A DNA stretch of 64,000 nt from Paenibacillus gorillae. GTDB taxonomy: Bacteria; Bacillota; Bacilli; Paenibacillales; Paenibacillaceae. A program made the position numbers and the translations under genes. The stretch lies in NCBI RefSeq assembly GCF_000513275.1, contig NZ_CBVJ010000020.1, positions 1 to 64,000 on the forward strand. Reading direction: 5' to 3'. The stretch's first letter is position 1, and every line of letters starts with the position of its first letter. Below are positions 17,295 through 25,937 of this stretch, one piece after another. Below the pieces are notes generated by a model. That model had not been told where the DNA came from. It ran no database searches and saw nothing but the letters and a program-made list of their open reading frames with translations.

Positions 17295-18300
17295 GTGAGC
17301 GTTTTTTAAGAGACTGAAGGAAAGCATCGCTTCCAAGACGGAGGCGGTTACGAATATTTTCAAAGAAGGCTTGTCCAAAACCCGGACCGCTATTGTGGAA
17401 AAGGTGGAAGAGCTGATTACGAGAAGGAAAAAAATCGATGAAGAGTTTTATGAGGAGCTCGAAGAAATTCTAATTGGCGCCGATGTAGGCGTCAATACAG
17501 TAATGCAGCTAATCGAAGAACTCCGCAGTGAAGTGAAGAAACGGAAAATCGAGGATGCGTCCGATTTGCAGCCGGTTCTTTCCGAGAAGCTGATCGGTCT
17601 GCTCAAGGGCGAGAGCAATCCAGGACTGCAAATGGCGAAGAGCGGAGAGATTACGGTCATCTTATTCGTCGGCGTCAATGGCGTCGGCAAGACGACGACG
17701 ATCGGCAAGCTCGCCCATAAGTTCAAAAGCGAGGGTAAAAGCGTTCTGATGGCAGCAGGGGACACGTTCCGTGCAGGCGCGATTGAGCAGCTAGAGGTAT
17801 GGGGACAGCGGGTTGGCGTCGATGTTATTAAGCAGTCTTCCGGTTCTGATCCGGCTGCGGTTATGTTCGATGCGGTGCAAGCTGCGAAGCAGCGCGGAGT
17901 AGACGTCCTGTTGTGCGATACGGCAGGTCGTCTGCAGAACAAGTCGAACTTGATGGAGGAACTCAACAAAATTTTCCGTGTTATTCAACGCGAGCTTCCA
18001 GAAGCGCCGCACGAGGTTTTGCTCGTTCTGGATGCAACGACAGGTCAAAACGCGCTTAGCCAGGCGAAGCTGTTTGGCGAGAAAAGCGGCGTAACCGGGT
18101 TGGTGCTCACGAAGCTGGATGGCACGGCGAAGGGCGGAATTGTCATTGCGATCCGCAATGAACTGAACCTGCCAGTGAAGCTGGTAGGGCTCGGGGAAAA
18201 GATGACCGATTTGCAGGAGTTCGACTCCGAGCAATTCGTGCACGCGCTGTTTGCTGGACTTATTCAGCGTGAGACCGAACAGGCTCCGCAAGAGGATTAA
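17295..18300 (+). CDS. ftsY: SRP receptor FtsY, frame broken near the start
   Basis: FtsY is the membrane-associated GTPase receptor that docks ribosome-SRP complexes. From about 17308 the frame is intact: an NG domain with G1 GVNGVGKTTTIGKL, DTAGRLQNK, TKLDGTAKGG and a normal C-terminus. The natural start appears to be GTG 17295, eight bases after GGGAGG. However, reading from it hits TAA at 17307 after four codons. Removing one T from the T6 run (17302-17307) gives MSVFKRLKESIASK, the expected FtsY start, and 334 aa in total. Otherwise the first in-frame usual start is TTG 17371, which would remove about 25 residues including the membrane-targeting helix. A sequencing error, a true mutation or a +1 shift at TTT-TAA are all possible. 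Confidence 0.88.
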
Positions 18301-18319
18301 AGGTGACAAGGCGAAAAGC

Positions 18320-18349
18320 TTGACAGTGATATCTGCCATCGTGTAAGAT
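18320..18349 (+). promoter_or_regulatory. Probable promoter of ylxM-ffh-rpsP-khpA
   Basis: Perfect -35 TTGACA (18320-18325) and -10 TAAGAT (18344-18349, five of six) are separated by 18 bp, with TG just before the -10. It lies in the 168-base gap after ftsY, about 120 bases before ylxM. Confidence 0.6.
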
Positions 18350-18468
18350 AAAAGACGTTGCGCAGGTGTAAAGGATATTTCCTTGACGGACTCGCAACAG
18401 ACTAGACGTCAAAGACCGGCGGTATATTTACGCTAAGCCGGGAATGGGACGCGGCGGAGGGATCAAGG

Positions 18469-18831
18469 ATGCTTATTGAAGAGCCGGATGCCCTTGCAAA
18501 AACGAACCGAATCAACTTGCTGTTCGATTTCTACGAGCCTTTGCTTACTGAAAAGCAGCGAACCTTTCTCAAATATTATTTTCACGACGATTATTCGCTC
18601 GGCGAGATCGCCGCGGAATCCGGCATTAGCCGGCAAGCGGTGTACGAGCATGTCAAGCGTGCGGAACAAGTGCTGGAAAGCTACGAGGGCAAGCTTCAAT
18701 TGCTAGCGAAGCATGAATCGCGACAGCAGCATGTAGTAGAGCTGGAGCGGAGCATAGCCGAGCTTGCAGTTGGGGAAGACGAGAAAAAACGGCTGCTTGC
18801 CGCGATAGAACGATTAACAACGACAGAATGA
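18469..18831 (+). CDS. ylxM: SRP-associated regulator YlxM (UPF0122)
   Basis: The 120-aa protein has a sigma-like helix-turn-helix (about 40-75; DYSLGEIAAESGISRQAVYE) typical of the YlxM/p13 family, encoded directly before ffh in Firmicutes. In streptococci YlxM binds SRP components and stimulates their GTPase; the exact role elsewhere is open. GGAGGG precedes ATG 18469. ffh starts 18 bases downstream. Confidence 0.92.
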   Translation: MLIEEPDALAKTNRINLLFDFYEPLLTEKQRTFLKYYFHDDYSLGEIAAESGISRQAVYEHVKRAEQVLESYEGKLQLLAKHESRQQHVVELERSIAELAVGEDEKKRLLAAIERLTTTE

Positions 18832-18849
18832 AAACGGAGGTGATGGATC

Positions 18850-20220
18850 ATGGCGGCATTTGAGAGCTTAACTAACCGATTGCAAAATGTGTTCGGCAAG
18901 CTGAGAGGCAAAGGCAAAGTAACTGAGGATGACATCAACGAAGCAATGCGCGAAGTTCGACTGGCGCTGCTTGAAGCCGACGTTAACTTTAAAGTCGTCA
19001 AAGATTTTATCGCCAAAGTAAAAGAGAAAGCGCTTGGTCTGGAAGTGTCCAAAAGCTTTACGCCTGGCATGGTCATTATCGATATCGTCAACAAAGAGAT
19101 GACCGAGCTGATGGGCGGGACGCAGAGCAAGCTGGCGAAAGCGAATAAACCGCCTACCGTGCTTATGATGGTCGGCCTGCAAGGCGCCGGTAAAACGACG
19201 ACGACAGGCAAGCTGGCTCGTCTGTTGCAAAAGGGCAATCATAAGCCGCTTCTTATCGCAGGCGATATTTATCGGCCAGCTGCGATCAAGCAGCTTCAAG
19301 TGTTAGGTGAACAGATCGACGCGCCGGTATTTACGCTTGGCGACCAGACTTCACCGGTTGAAATTGCCCGCGCAGGCTTGCAGCATGCGAAGGATAACGG
19401 CAACGACTATGTGATCATCGATACTGCCGGACGGCTGCATATCGACGAAGCATTGATGGAGGAACTGAAACAAATCCATCAGGTAACGAAGCCGGATGAA
19501 GTGCTTCTCGTCGTCGATGCAATGACCGGTCAAGACGCCGTAAACGTTGCGCAAAGCTTCCATGAGCAATTGGAGCTTACAGGCGTCGTGCTGACGAAGC
19601 TGGATGGCGATACGAGAGGCGGCGCCGCATTATCGGTTAAAGCCGTTACGGGCAAGCCGATTAAGTTTGCGGCAATGGGCGAGAAGATTGACGCCCTGGA
19701 GCCTTTCCATCCGGATCGTATGGCTTCCCGGATTCTCGGCATGGGCGATATGCTCAGCTTGATCGAGAAGGCGCAAGCCAACATCGATGCCGACAAAGCG
19801 GCAGAGATGGAGCGCAAAATGCGCAATGCCGAGTTCACGTTCGATGATTTCCTCGAGCAGATGGCTCAAGTCCGTAATCTTGGCCCGATCGACCAGCTGA
19901 TGGACATGCTGCCGGGTATGAACAAGATGAAGGGCATGAAAGACATGAAGGTGGATGAGAAGCAAATCGACCGCGTCGAGGCTATCGTCCGCTCCATGAC
20001 GAAGGAAGAAAAGCAAAAACCGGAAATTTTGAACCATAGCCGCCGCCGGCGCGTTGCTGCAGGCAGCGGAACATCGGTTGCCGAAGTAAACCGCCTCATC
20101 AAGCAGTTCGATGACATGCGTAAGATGATGAAGCAATTCTCGTCGATGATGGGTAAGGGCTCCAAGGGCATGAAAGGCCTGAAGGGCTTGATGGGTAAAG
20201 GCAAAAAGTTTCCGTTCTAA
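18850..20220 (+). CDS. ffh: Signal recognition particle protein Ffh
   Basis: The 456-aa GTPase recognises signal sequences together with SRP RNA. The N domain is followed by the G domain (G1 GLQGAGKTTT at 109-118, DTAGRLHID, TKLDGDTRGG). The methionine-rich M domain (PIDQLMDMLPGMNKM, then Met/Gly/Lys-rich to the end) binds signal peptides and 4.5S/6S RNA. GGAGGTGA lies before ATG 18850. It is co-transcribed with ylxM and rpsP. Confidence 0.98.
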   Translation: MAAFESLTNRLQNVFGKLRGKGKVTEDDINEAMREVRLALLEADVNFKVVKDFIAKVKEKALGLEVSKSFTPGMVIIDIVNKEMTELMGGTQSKLAKANKPPTVLMMVGLQGAGKTTTTGKLARLLQKGNHKPLLIAGDIYRPAAIKQLQVLGEQIDAPVFTLGDQTSPVEIARAGLQHAKDNGNDYVIIDTAGRLHIDEALMEELKQIHQVTKPDEVLLVVDAMTGQDAVNVAQSFHEQLELTGVVLTKLDGDTRGGAALSVKAVTGKPIKFAAMGEKIDALEPFHPDRMASRILGMGDMLSLIEKAQANIDADKAAEMERKMRNAEFTFDDFLEQMAQVRNLGPIDQLMDMLPGMNKMKGMKDMKVDEKQIDRVEAIVRSMTKEEKQKPEILNHSRRRRVAAGSGTSVAEVNRLIKQFDDMRKMMKQFSSMMGKGSKGMKGLKGLMGKGKKFPF

Positions 20221-20226
20221 TTCATA

Positions 20227-20243
20227 GCAGCTGCTTCAGCTGC
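20227..20243 (+). other. Stem-loop between ffh and rpsP
   Basis: GCAGCTG and CAGCTGC (seven bases each) pair around CTT, without a T-tract. It may limit 3' decay of the ffh part of the transcript, or give different stability to ffh and rpsP messages. Confidence 0.4.
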
Positions 20244-20271
20244 GTTCATTATTCGAAGGAGGTGAATTTAC

Positions 20272-20544
20272 ATGGCAGTACGTATTCGTTTGAAACGCAT
20301 TGGTGCTCATAAAGCTCCATTCTACCGCGTTGTCGTTTCCAACTCCCGTTCCCCGCGTGACGGTCGCTTCATCGAAGAAATCGGTACTTACAACCCGGTT
20401 GCACAACCGGCTCAAGTAACGATTGACGAAGAGAAAGCGTTGAAATGGCTGCAAACAGGTGCACAAGCATCTGATACGGTTCGCGACTTGCTTTCCAAAG
20501 CAGGTGTCCTGAAAAAGTTCCATGAGCTTAAGCAACAGAAATAA
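20272..20544 (+). CDS. rpsP: 30S ribosomal protein S16
   Basis: The 90-aa small-subunit protein begins [19 protein letters not shown] and contains [16 protein letters not shown], both diagnostic for S16. GGAGGTG precedes ATG 20272. It stands between ffh and khpA, the usual Firmicute order. Confidence 0.98.
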   Translation: MAVRIRLKRIGAHKAPFYRVVVSNSRSPRDGRFIEEIGTYNPVAQPAQVTIDEEKALKWLQTGAQASDTVRDLLSKAGVLKKFHELKQQK

Positions 20545-20569
20545 CTGTTGAACAGCGGAGGGCCTTGAG

Positions 20570-20800
20570 ATGAAAGATTTGATTCTTGTCATAGCAAAGG
20601 CGTTGGTGGACCATCCAGAGGACGTGCGCGTCCATGAGAAGGATGATGAGCGAGGCACCGTCTACGAGCTGTCGGTACATTCCGATGATGTCGGAAAAAT
20701 TATCGGCAAGCAGGGCCGCATCGCGAAAGCGATGCGAACCGTCGTGACGTCCGCCGCCGTCAAATCTCAGAAACGCGTCATCGTTGACATCATATCGTAA
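20570..20800 (+). CDS. khpA: KH-domain RNA-binding protein KhpA
   Basis: The 76-aa protein is a single type II KH domain with the RNA-binding loop GKIIGKQGRI (about residues 43-52). Homologues (YlqC/KhpA) form a complex with KhpB/Jag and influence cell elongation, division and sRNA action. GGAGGG precedes ATG 20570. It is the last gene before an intrinsic terminator. Confidence 0.93.
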   Translation: MKDLILVIAKALVDHPEDVRVHEKDDERGTVYELSVHSDDVGKIIGKQGRIAKAMRTVVTSAAVKSQKRVIVDIIS

Positions 20801-20812
20801 TCACATATCGAT

Positions 20813-20844
20813 AAGGGTTAGGATAATTTATCCTAACCCTTTTT
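20813..20844 (+). terminator. Terminator after khpA
   Basis: Fourteen paired bases on each side (20813-20826 with 20828-20841) surround a single central T, and the stem runs into a T5 tract. rimM starts only 39 bases after it and I see no clear promoter in between, so partial read-through (attenuation) is likely. Confidence 0.88.
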
Positions 20845-20882
20845 CAAAATAGAGAAGTATTGAACGAAAAGGGTTGATACAT

Positions 20883-21407
20883 ATGGCAAACAAATGGTAC
20901 ACGGTGGGCAAGCTTGCCAATACGCATGGACTGCGCGGAGAAGTTAAAGTGCTTCCAAGCACCGATTTTCCGGAAGAACGGTTTGCAGTTGGCAATAAGC
21001 TGTCTCTGCAGGATGAGCAATCCGGCCGTCAGATTGAGGTTGAAATTACGGCGGTTCGTGAGCAAAAAGGAATGTTTGTCTTGAAGCTGAAGGGCTTCAA
21101 CGATATTAATGAGGTCGAGAAATATAAAGGCTGGCTGCTGAAAATTTCAGAAGCTGAACAAGGCGAGCTGGAGGACGGCGAATATTACTACCATCAGATC
21201 ATCGGCTGTAAGGCTGTCACAGAGGATGGAGAAGAGCTAGGCGCGATCTCCGAAATATTAAGTCCAGGAGCTAACCATGTCTGGGTCGTAGACTTGCTCA
21301 AGCCTAAGGGCAAGCAATTGCTGCTGCCGGTCATTGACGACGTTATTCTGGACGTTGACGTGGCAAACAAGCTGGTGAAGGTACGTCTGCTGGAAGGATT
21401 GATGTAA
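20883..21407 (+). CDS. rimM: Ribosome maturation factor RimM
   Basis: The 174-aa protein helps 30S head assembly by binding S19. The N-terminal RimM barrel starts KLANTHGLRGEVKVL, and the C-terminal PRC-barrel has DGEYYYHQIIGCKA. ATG 20883 follows AAAGGG; a TTG nine bases upstream in frame is less likely. trmD begins three bases after its stop, indicating coupling. Confidence 0.95.
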   Translation: MANKWYTVGKLANTHGLRGEVKVLPSTDFPEERFAVGNKLSLQDEQSGRQIEVEITAVREQKGMFVLKLKGFNDINEVEKYKGWLLKISEAEQGELEDGEYYYHQIIGCKAVTEDGEELGAISEILSPGANHVWVVDLLKPKGKQLLLPVIDDVILDVDVANKLVKVRLLEGLM

Positions 21408-21410
21408 GCG

Positions 21411-22157
21411 ATGCGAGTAGACGTATTAACATTGTTCCCAGAGATGTTCGAAGGCGTGTTTAACGCGAGCATACTGGGTAAAGCGAAGGATAAAGGCATC
21501 GTTGATCTGAAAGCGATTAATTTCCGCGACTACTCCAACAATAAGCATAATACAGTAGACGATTATCCTTATGGCGGCGGAGGCGGGATGGTGTTGAAGG
21601 CAGAGCCTGTATTTATGGCTGTCGAAGATCTAATGGCCGCTGTACCGCAAGGCAAACCGCCGCGTATTATTCTGATGTGCCCGCAAGGGGAGACATTCAC
21701 GCAGCGTAAAGCGGAGGAGTTGTCCCAGGAGGAGCATATCGTGCTGATATGCGGCCATTATGAGGGCTATGATGAACGAATTCGTGAGCATCTCGTGACC
21801 GATGAGTTGTCGATTGGCGATTACGTTCTGACCGGAGGCGAAATACCGGCGATGACGGTTATCGACAGCGTTGTACGCTTACTGCCAGGCGTATTGGGTA
21901 ATGAAAGCTCGGCAGTAACCGATTCCTATAGTACCGGCCTGCTGGAGTATCCGCACTATACGCGTCCTGCTGTGTTCCGTGACTGGGAGGTGCCGGAGGT
22001 GCTCATATCCGGCCATCATAGCCGGATCGACGCGTGGAGGCGCGAGCAGTCGCTGCTGCGTACGCTGCACAGACGTCCGGACTTGCTGGAGACGGCCGAG
22101 CTGACGCCGAAAGAACGGAAATGGCTGGCCTCGCTCAGCAAGGAAGAGCAGCAATAG
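21411..22157 (+). CDS. trmD: tRNA (guanine(37)-N(1))-methyltransferase
   Basis: The 248-aa SPOUT-class enzyme methylates G37 of tRNAs ending their anticodon with G, preventing +1 frameshifts. It begins [13 protein letters not shown]. The trefoil-knot SAM site shows as [11 protein letters not shown] and [19 protein letters not shown] within the end of rimM serves as binding site. It is the last gene before a 22-bp stem terminator. Confidence 0.97.
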   Translation: MRVDVLTLFPEMFEGVFNASILGKAKDKGIVDLKAINFRDYSNNKHNTVDDYPYGGGGGMVLKAEPVFMAVEDLMAAVPQGKPPRIILMCPQGETFTQRKAEELSQEEHIVLICGHYEGYDERIREHLVTDELSIGDYVLTGGEIPAMTVIDSVVRLLPGVLGNESSAVTDSYSTGLLEYPHYTRPAVFRDWEVPEVLISGHHSRIDAWRREQSLLRTLHRRPDLLETAELTPKERKWLASLSKEEQQ

Positions 22158-22186
22158 AATCCGCGTGCTTGAACTAGGATTCATAG

Positions 22187-22241
22187 AAGAGGGACCGATC
22201 ATCGCGAAGATTTGATTTTCGCGATGATCGGTCCCTCTTTT
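22187..22241. terminator. Long terminator between trmD and the convergent SLH/CAP gene
   Basis: Twenty-two perfectly paired bases (22187-22208 with 22218-22239) close a nine-base loop and end in TTTT on the plus strand. The stop of the minus-strand neighbour is at 22244, so it probably serves both directions. Confidence 0.92.
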
Positions 22242-22243
22242 AG

Positions 22244-23679
22244 TTATGGGGTATAGAAGTTCTGGGTATAATAGACACCATACTGTCCGCCGAAAGCGAC
22301 TCCTGTACCGAGTTTCGTTAGAGTTTTGCTCAGCAGATTGCTGCGGTGACCGGGTGAATTCATCCAGCTGAAGTGGGCATACATACTGTCTGTTTGACCG
22401 GCGGCGATATTTTCCGCGGCGCTTCGATAGGTAATGCCTTGAGCCTTCATTCGGTCAAACGGCGATTTGCCGTCGGGATTCTCGTGATTGAAGAACTTCC
22501 GGTCAGCCATGTCCTTGCTGTGACCTCTAGCCGATTTGGATGCTTTGGCGTCCTGGGTGAATAACGAGATACCGCGTCTGGAGCGCTCCGCATTGGCCAG
22601 ATCAAAGCTTTGCTGCTCATAGCTTTCTTGGAGCAAGGAAATACTGGCGTTTCCAGACTGGCCGAACGCGCTGGAATCCGTTTGCAGAATGCCGATAATG
22701 CGATTTCCGTCTAAACGGTCGATAAACAAAGTAGTCGTAATACTTCCGGAAACATAGGTGTAATGGAACTCGTTTTCTTGGCCGTTTTTGCTGCCAATAA
22801 TCGAGATTGCTTCTGCAAGGGTTATCCCAAGCTTTAATTTCGGCTTGACTTCCCAGCTAGTGGCCGTATTGCTGAACAAGGCGACAATTTTGCCGCCGCG
22901 AGTGCCGATCATGGCGAAACGGCTGTAATCATCATTGTATACTTGCCATGTGAAGCCTTCCTTGGTTTCATCGCTGCGTTGAGCTTCTCCGAGGATCATC
23001 TTGGTTTTAGCAAATGTATCGCCAATTGCAACTCCCCGTAAGGCTGCCGGATTTGCAGCTTCGGGCGGAATTTTATTCGAAGAAAGCTGCGCGGAATGCT
23101 GCGACAGCCTGTAAAGGAATGTCAACGCTTCTGCCCGGGTAAGCGTACCTTGCGGATAGTAGCCGGCTACCGTCGGCGCTGTACGGCCTGTTGTAAGCTT
23201 CTCGTCAAGAAGCCACTGAATCGCTTGTTTCTCTGTCAGGCGTTTGCCGGTTGCCGCGCTTACCATCAGTAAAGCGGCTTGTCCGCGCCGGAAGGAACTG
23301 TCATCTGCAACGTCGTAGATGAGCGGCCAGCCCTGCTGTTTGGCGTAACTGTAGTAAGGCTCGTACCACGGAGCGCCGGCTGCTGCCGTCTCTTTGTTTC
23401 CGTAAGCCCGAAGGAGCAGAGCCAGAAATTCGGCTTCATTAATGTTGCGGTCGGGACGGAATTTTCCGTCTTCATAACCGGCGGCGAGTTTTTGTTCAAC
23501 GGCCCAAGCGATGTAAGTGCTTGCCCAGTGGTTTTTCGTATCCGGAAATTTTTCACCGGCAGCTGTAACCGCACTGCCTTCTGCTTTTACCAAGGATGGC
23601 TGTGTCGGGAATAGTACTGTCAAACCTAGAACAATTGATAAAAAAAGATTGCAGTTCGTGCTCTTGATAGTCGGGGCAT
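22244..23679 (-). CDS. Secreted SLH- and CAP-domain protein, frame broken in the signal peptide
   Basis: S-layer-homology repeats occupy the N-terminal third (FPDTKNHWASTYIAWAV, then PQGTLTRAEALTFLYRL). A CAP-associated middle domain follows, then a C-terminal CAP/SCP domain (HSKDMADRKFFNHENPDG, AAENIAAG, NSPGHRSNLL). SLH repeats should anchor it to wall polymers; CAP activity in bacteria is unresolved. The best start is ATG 23679, nine bases after AGAGG on the minus strand. It leads into a basic n-region (MPRLSRARTA) but leaves frame at the T7 run (complement of 23640-23646). One more T restores a complete signal peptide ending near SLVKA and 478 aa. As written, only TTG 23623 is available. 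It interrupts the usual trmD-rplS neighbourhood. Confidence 0.85.
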
Positions 23680-23744
23680 AAGGGATATCCTCTCTACACT
23701 AGTTGTTTATTTCAGTATACCTAATGATGTCCAGTAAAAACATG

Positions 23745-23773
23745 TTGAATTTTATAGCCCAATATGATAAAAT
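23745..23773 (+). promoter_or_regulatory. Promoter of rplS
   Basis: -35 TTGAAT (23745-23750) and -10 TAAAAT (23768-23773) are 17 bp apart, giving a start near 23780 and a leader of about 100 bases before rplS. Confidence 0.65.
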
Positions 23774-23779
23774 TTCAAA

Positions 23780-23882
23780 TGTTGTTTGTATTATTCGGAC
23801 GGTCCGCTAATAGTGATGAACCTGTTCAATGAGAACATGGCGAGTTATTAAGAACGTCTATGGTGGAAGGAGTGAATCCAAG
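23780..23882 (+). promoter_or_regulatory. Probable structured leader of rplS (L19 leader-like)
   Basis: The 5' region of rplS contains a short palindrome CGGACGGTCCG and a stem-loop pairing CCTGTTC with GAACATGG (one bulge, loop AATGA, in about 23820-23838), then an unpaired purine-rich stretch with the binding site GGAAGGAGTG. Firmicutes are known to carry an L19 leader RNA used for autogenous control. Assignment here rests on position and a stem-loop only. Confidence 0.45.
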
Positions 23883-24224
23883 ATGAATCTCGTACAAGCG
23901 ATTACGCAAGAGCAGCTTCGCAAAGACCTTCCTAACTTTCGTCCCGGTGACACGTTGAAAGTATACGTTAAAGTTATCGAGGGAACGCGTGAGCGGATCC
24001 AGCTTTTCGAAGGCGTTGTAATTAAACGTCGCGGCGGCGGTATCAGCGAAACGTTTACAGTACGTAAAATTTCCTACGGTGTAGGTGTGGAAAGAACTTT
24101 CCCGCTGCACTCGCCTAAACTCGACAAAATCGACGTGGCACGCCGTGGTAAAGTACGTCGCGCTAAACTGTACTACCTGCGCAGCCTTCGTGGTAAAGCA
24201 GCAAGAATTAAAGAAATTCGTTAA
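23883..24224 (+). CDS. rplS: 50S ribosomal protein L19
   Basis: The 113-aa protein sits at the 30S-50S interface. [30 protein letters not shown] and [17 protein letters not shown] are diagnostic. ATG 23883 is preceded by GGAAGGAG. It has its own promoter and leader, and a hairpin follows. Confidence 0.98.
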   Translation: MNLVQAITQEQLRKDLPNFRPGDTLKVYVKVIEGTRERIQLFEGVVIKRRGGGISETFTVRKISYGVGVERTFPLHSPKLDKIDVARRGKVRRAKLYYLRSLRGKAARIKEIR

Positions 24225-24235
24225 GATCAAACGAC

Positions 24236-24265
24236 AAGAGGGGCTTGCGAAAACAAGCTCCTTTT
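24236..24265 (+). terminator. Terminator-like hairpin after rplS
   Basis: AGAGGGGCTTG pairs with CAAGCTCCTTTT (two G-T pairs) around CGAAAA, ending in TTTT. lepB starts 60 bases later without an obvious promoter, so read-through is probable. Confidence 0.6.
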
Positions 24266-24324
24266 CGTTATTCATGAACAGTTACCAGCGATGAACGGAC
24301 TACAGATAGAAGGAAGGCGTAGGA

Positions 24325-24987
24325 ATGGAATCACAAAACCGAAATGAAGATCAAATTGAGTCTCGAGCAGAACAACTGGCCGGAGCAAACGGCAAAAGGC
24401 CGGAGAAGGGCGGACGAGCCTCCAAGGAAATCGTTGAGTGGATTAAGGCGCTTGCGATCGCCATCATTCTCGTCTTCATTATTCGGCAGTTTCTGTTCTC
24501 TCCGTTCATAGTCGAAGGGCCTTCCATGCAGCCTAACTTCGAGACGGGCGAGCGCTTAATCGTCAATAAAATACTGTACAATATCCGCGAGCCGAAGCAT
24601 GGTGAGGTTGTTGTGTTCCATGTGCCGGATCAAGGCAGAGATTTCATTAAGCGTGTTATCGCACTTCCTGGCGAAACAATTCGGGTAGACGGGGACGATG
24701 TATTCGTTAACGATACAAAGATTGATGAGCCGTATATTAAGGAAGCGATTGAAAAGGCTCATGCTGAAGGACGTCTGTACAATGAGAATAAATCGCCTAC
24801 GTCCAATTATCCAAACGATAAAAACAGTGAGATCACGGTGCCAGAAGGTTATATTTTTGCCATGGGCGACCATCGCGACAATAGCCAGGACAGCCGTGAC
24901 ATCGGCTTCGTATCTGAGAAAGAGCTGATCGGCCGCGCTGATTTTATTTTCTGGCCAATGAGTAAAGTAAGCTTTATTAAGCATTAA
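24325..24987 (+). CDS. lepB: Signal peptidase I
   Basis: The 220-aa membrane-anchored Ser-Lys protease removes signal peptides from exported proteins. A charged 38-residue N-terminus precedes one membrane helix (about 39-58). Catalytic Ser67 lies in VEGPSMQPN and Lys109 in DFIKRVIALPGE; the box MGDHRDNSQDSRD follows. GGAAGG precedes ATG 24325. The lepB-rbgA-rnhB order is seen in many bacilli. Confidence 0.96.
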   Translation: MESQNRNEDQIESRAEQLAGANGKRPEKGGRASKEIVEWIKALAIAIILVFIIRQFLFSPFIVEGPSMQPNFETGERLIVNKILYNIREPKHGEVVVFHVPDQGRDFIKRVIALPGETIRVDGDDVFVNDTKIDEPYIKEAIEKAHAEGRLYNENKSPTSNYPNDKNSEITVPEGYIFAMGDHRDNSQDSRDIGFVSEKELIGRADFIFWPMSKVSFIKH

Positions 24988-25021
24988 CAATAGAGAAGCA
25001 GATTTGCAGTGAGGTGAGGAA

Positions 25022-25924
25022 ATGACCATTCAATGGTTCCCCGGTCATATGACCCGGGCAAAAAGGCAAATACAGGACAAGCTGAAACTCATCGATATTG
25101 CCATTGAGCTGTTGGATGCGCGCGTTCCGTTATCGAGCCGCAACCCTATGGTGGATGAAATTTTGGGCGGGAAGCCGAGACTGATCGTGCTCAACAAGTC
25201 CGATCTTGCCGATCCAAAAGTTACGGAGCAGTGGATCACGTATTTCAAATATGAAGGCCATGAAGTATTGGCCTTAGATTCGTCAACCGGTACACGAGTA
25301 TCTGAAGTTCCGCTCATGGCCAGACAGATTTTGCATGAGAAGATCGAACGTCAGATATCCAAAGGAATTAATCCGCGGGCAGTACGCGGCCTTATCGTAG
25401 GCATTCCAAACGTTGGCAAATCAACGCTGATCAATCGTCTGGCCGGACGGAATATTGCAATTACCGGAGACCGTCCTGGCGTAACGAAGGGCCAGCAATG
25501 GATTAAGGTTGGAACGGAAATGGAACTGCTTGATACACCAGGCATCCTGTGGCCGAAATTTGAGGACATGCTCGTTGGCTACCGGCTTGCGATGACGGGA
25601 GCGATCAAGGAGCAGGTGCTTAACGTCGAGGATATTGCTTTTTTTGCCGTCAAGGATTTGGTACAACGGTATTGGCCGGCACTGAAAGAGCGGTTCGAGC
25701 TGGATGCACCGCCGAAGGATACGGAGGACTCTGACGAAATCGTTCGGGTTATGGAAGAGATCGGCCGCCGCAGAGGCTGTCTTGTTGGAGGCGGAAGAGT
25801 GGATCTGGAGAAAACATCCGGCGTGATTTTGCGCGAGATGAGAGCGGGGAAACTTGGCCGAATCTCGTATGAGGCTCCTTTCCCGGCAGCAGCCGGATCA
25901 TCGGTGCAATCCAAAGGGGAATAA
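25022..25924 (+). CDS. rbgA: Ribosome biogenesis GTPase RbgA (YlqF)
   Basis: The 300-aa circularly permuted GTPase drives a late step of 50S assembly. Motif order is permuted: NKSD (about 59-62) comes before [16 protein letters not shown] and the DTPG motif, and the N-terminus [13 protein letters not shown] is diagnostic. GAGGTGAGGAA precedes ATG 25022. rnhB begins about 14 bases after its stop. Confidence 0.96.
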   Translation: MTIQWFPGHMTRAKRQIQDKLKLIDIAIELLDARVPLSSRNPMVDEILGGKPRLIVLNKSDLADPKVTEQWITYFKYEGHEVLALDSSTGTRVSEVPLMARQILHEKIERQISKGINPRAVRGLIVGIPNVGKSTLINRLAGRNIAITGDRPGVTKGQQWIKVGTEMELLDTPGILWPKFEDMLVGYRLAMTGAIKEQVLNVEDIAFFAVKDLVQRYWPALKERFELDAPPKDTEDSDEIVRVMEEIGRRRGCLVGGGRVDLEKTSGVILREMRAGKLGRISYEAPFPAAAGSSVQSKGE

Positions 25925-25937
25925 GCAAGGTTGCATC

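Noticed and set aside
17301-17310. Programmed +1 frameshift in ftsY analogous to prfB
   Set aside because: The slip codons fit, but the Shine-Dalgarno-like element is 17 bases away instead of about 3, and four other unrelated genes have similar homopolymer breaks, so error is simpler.
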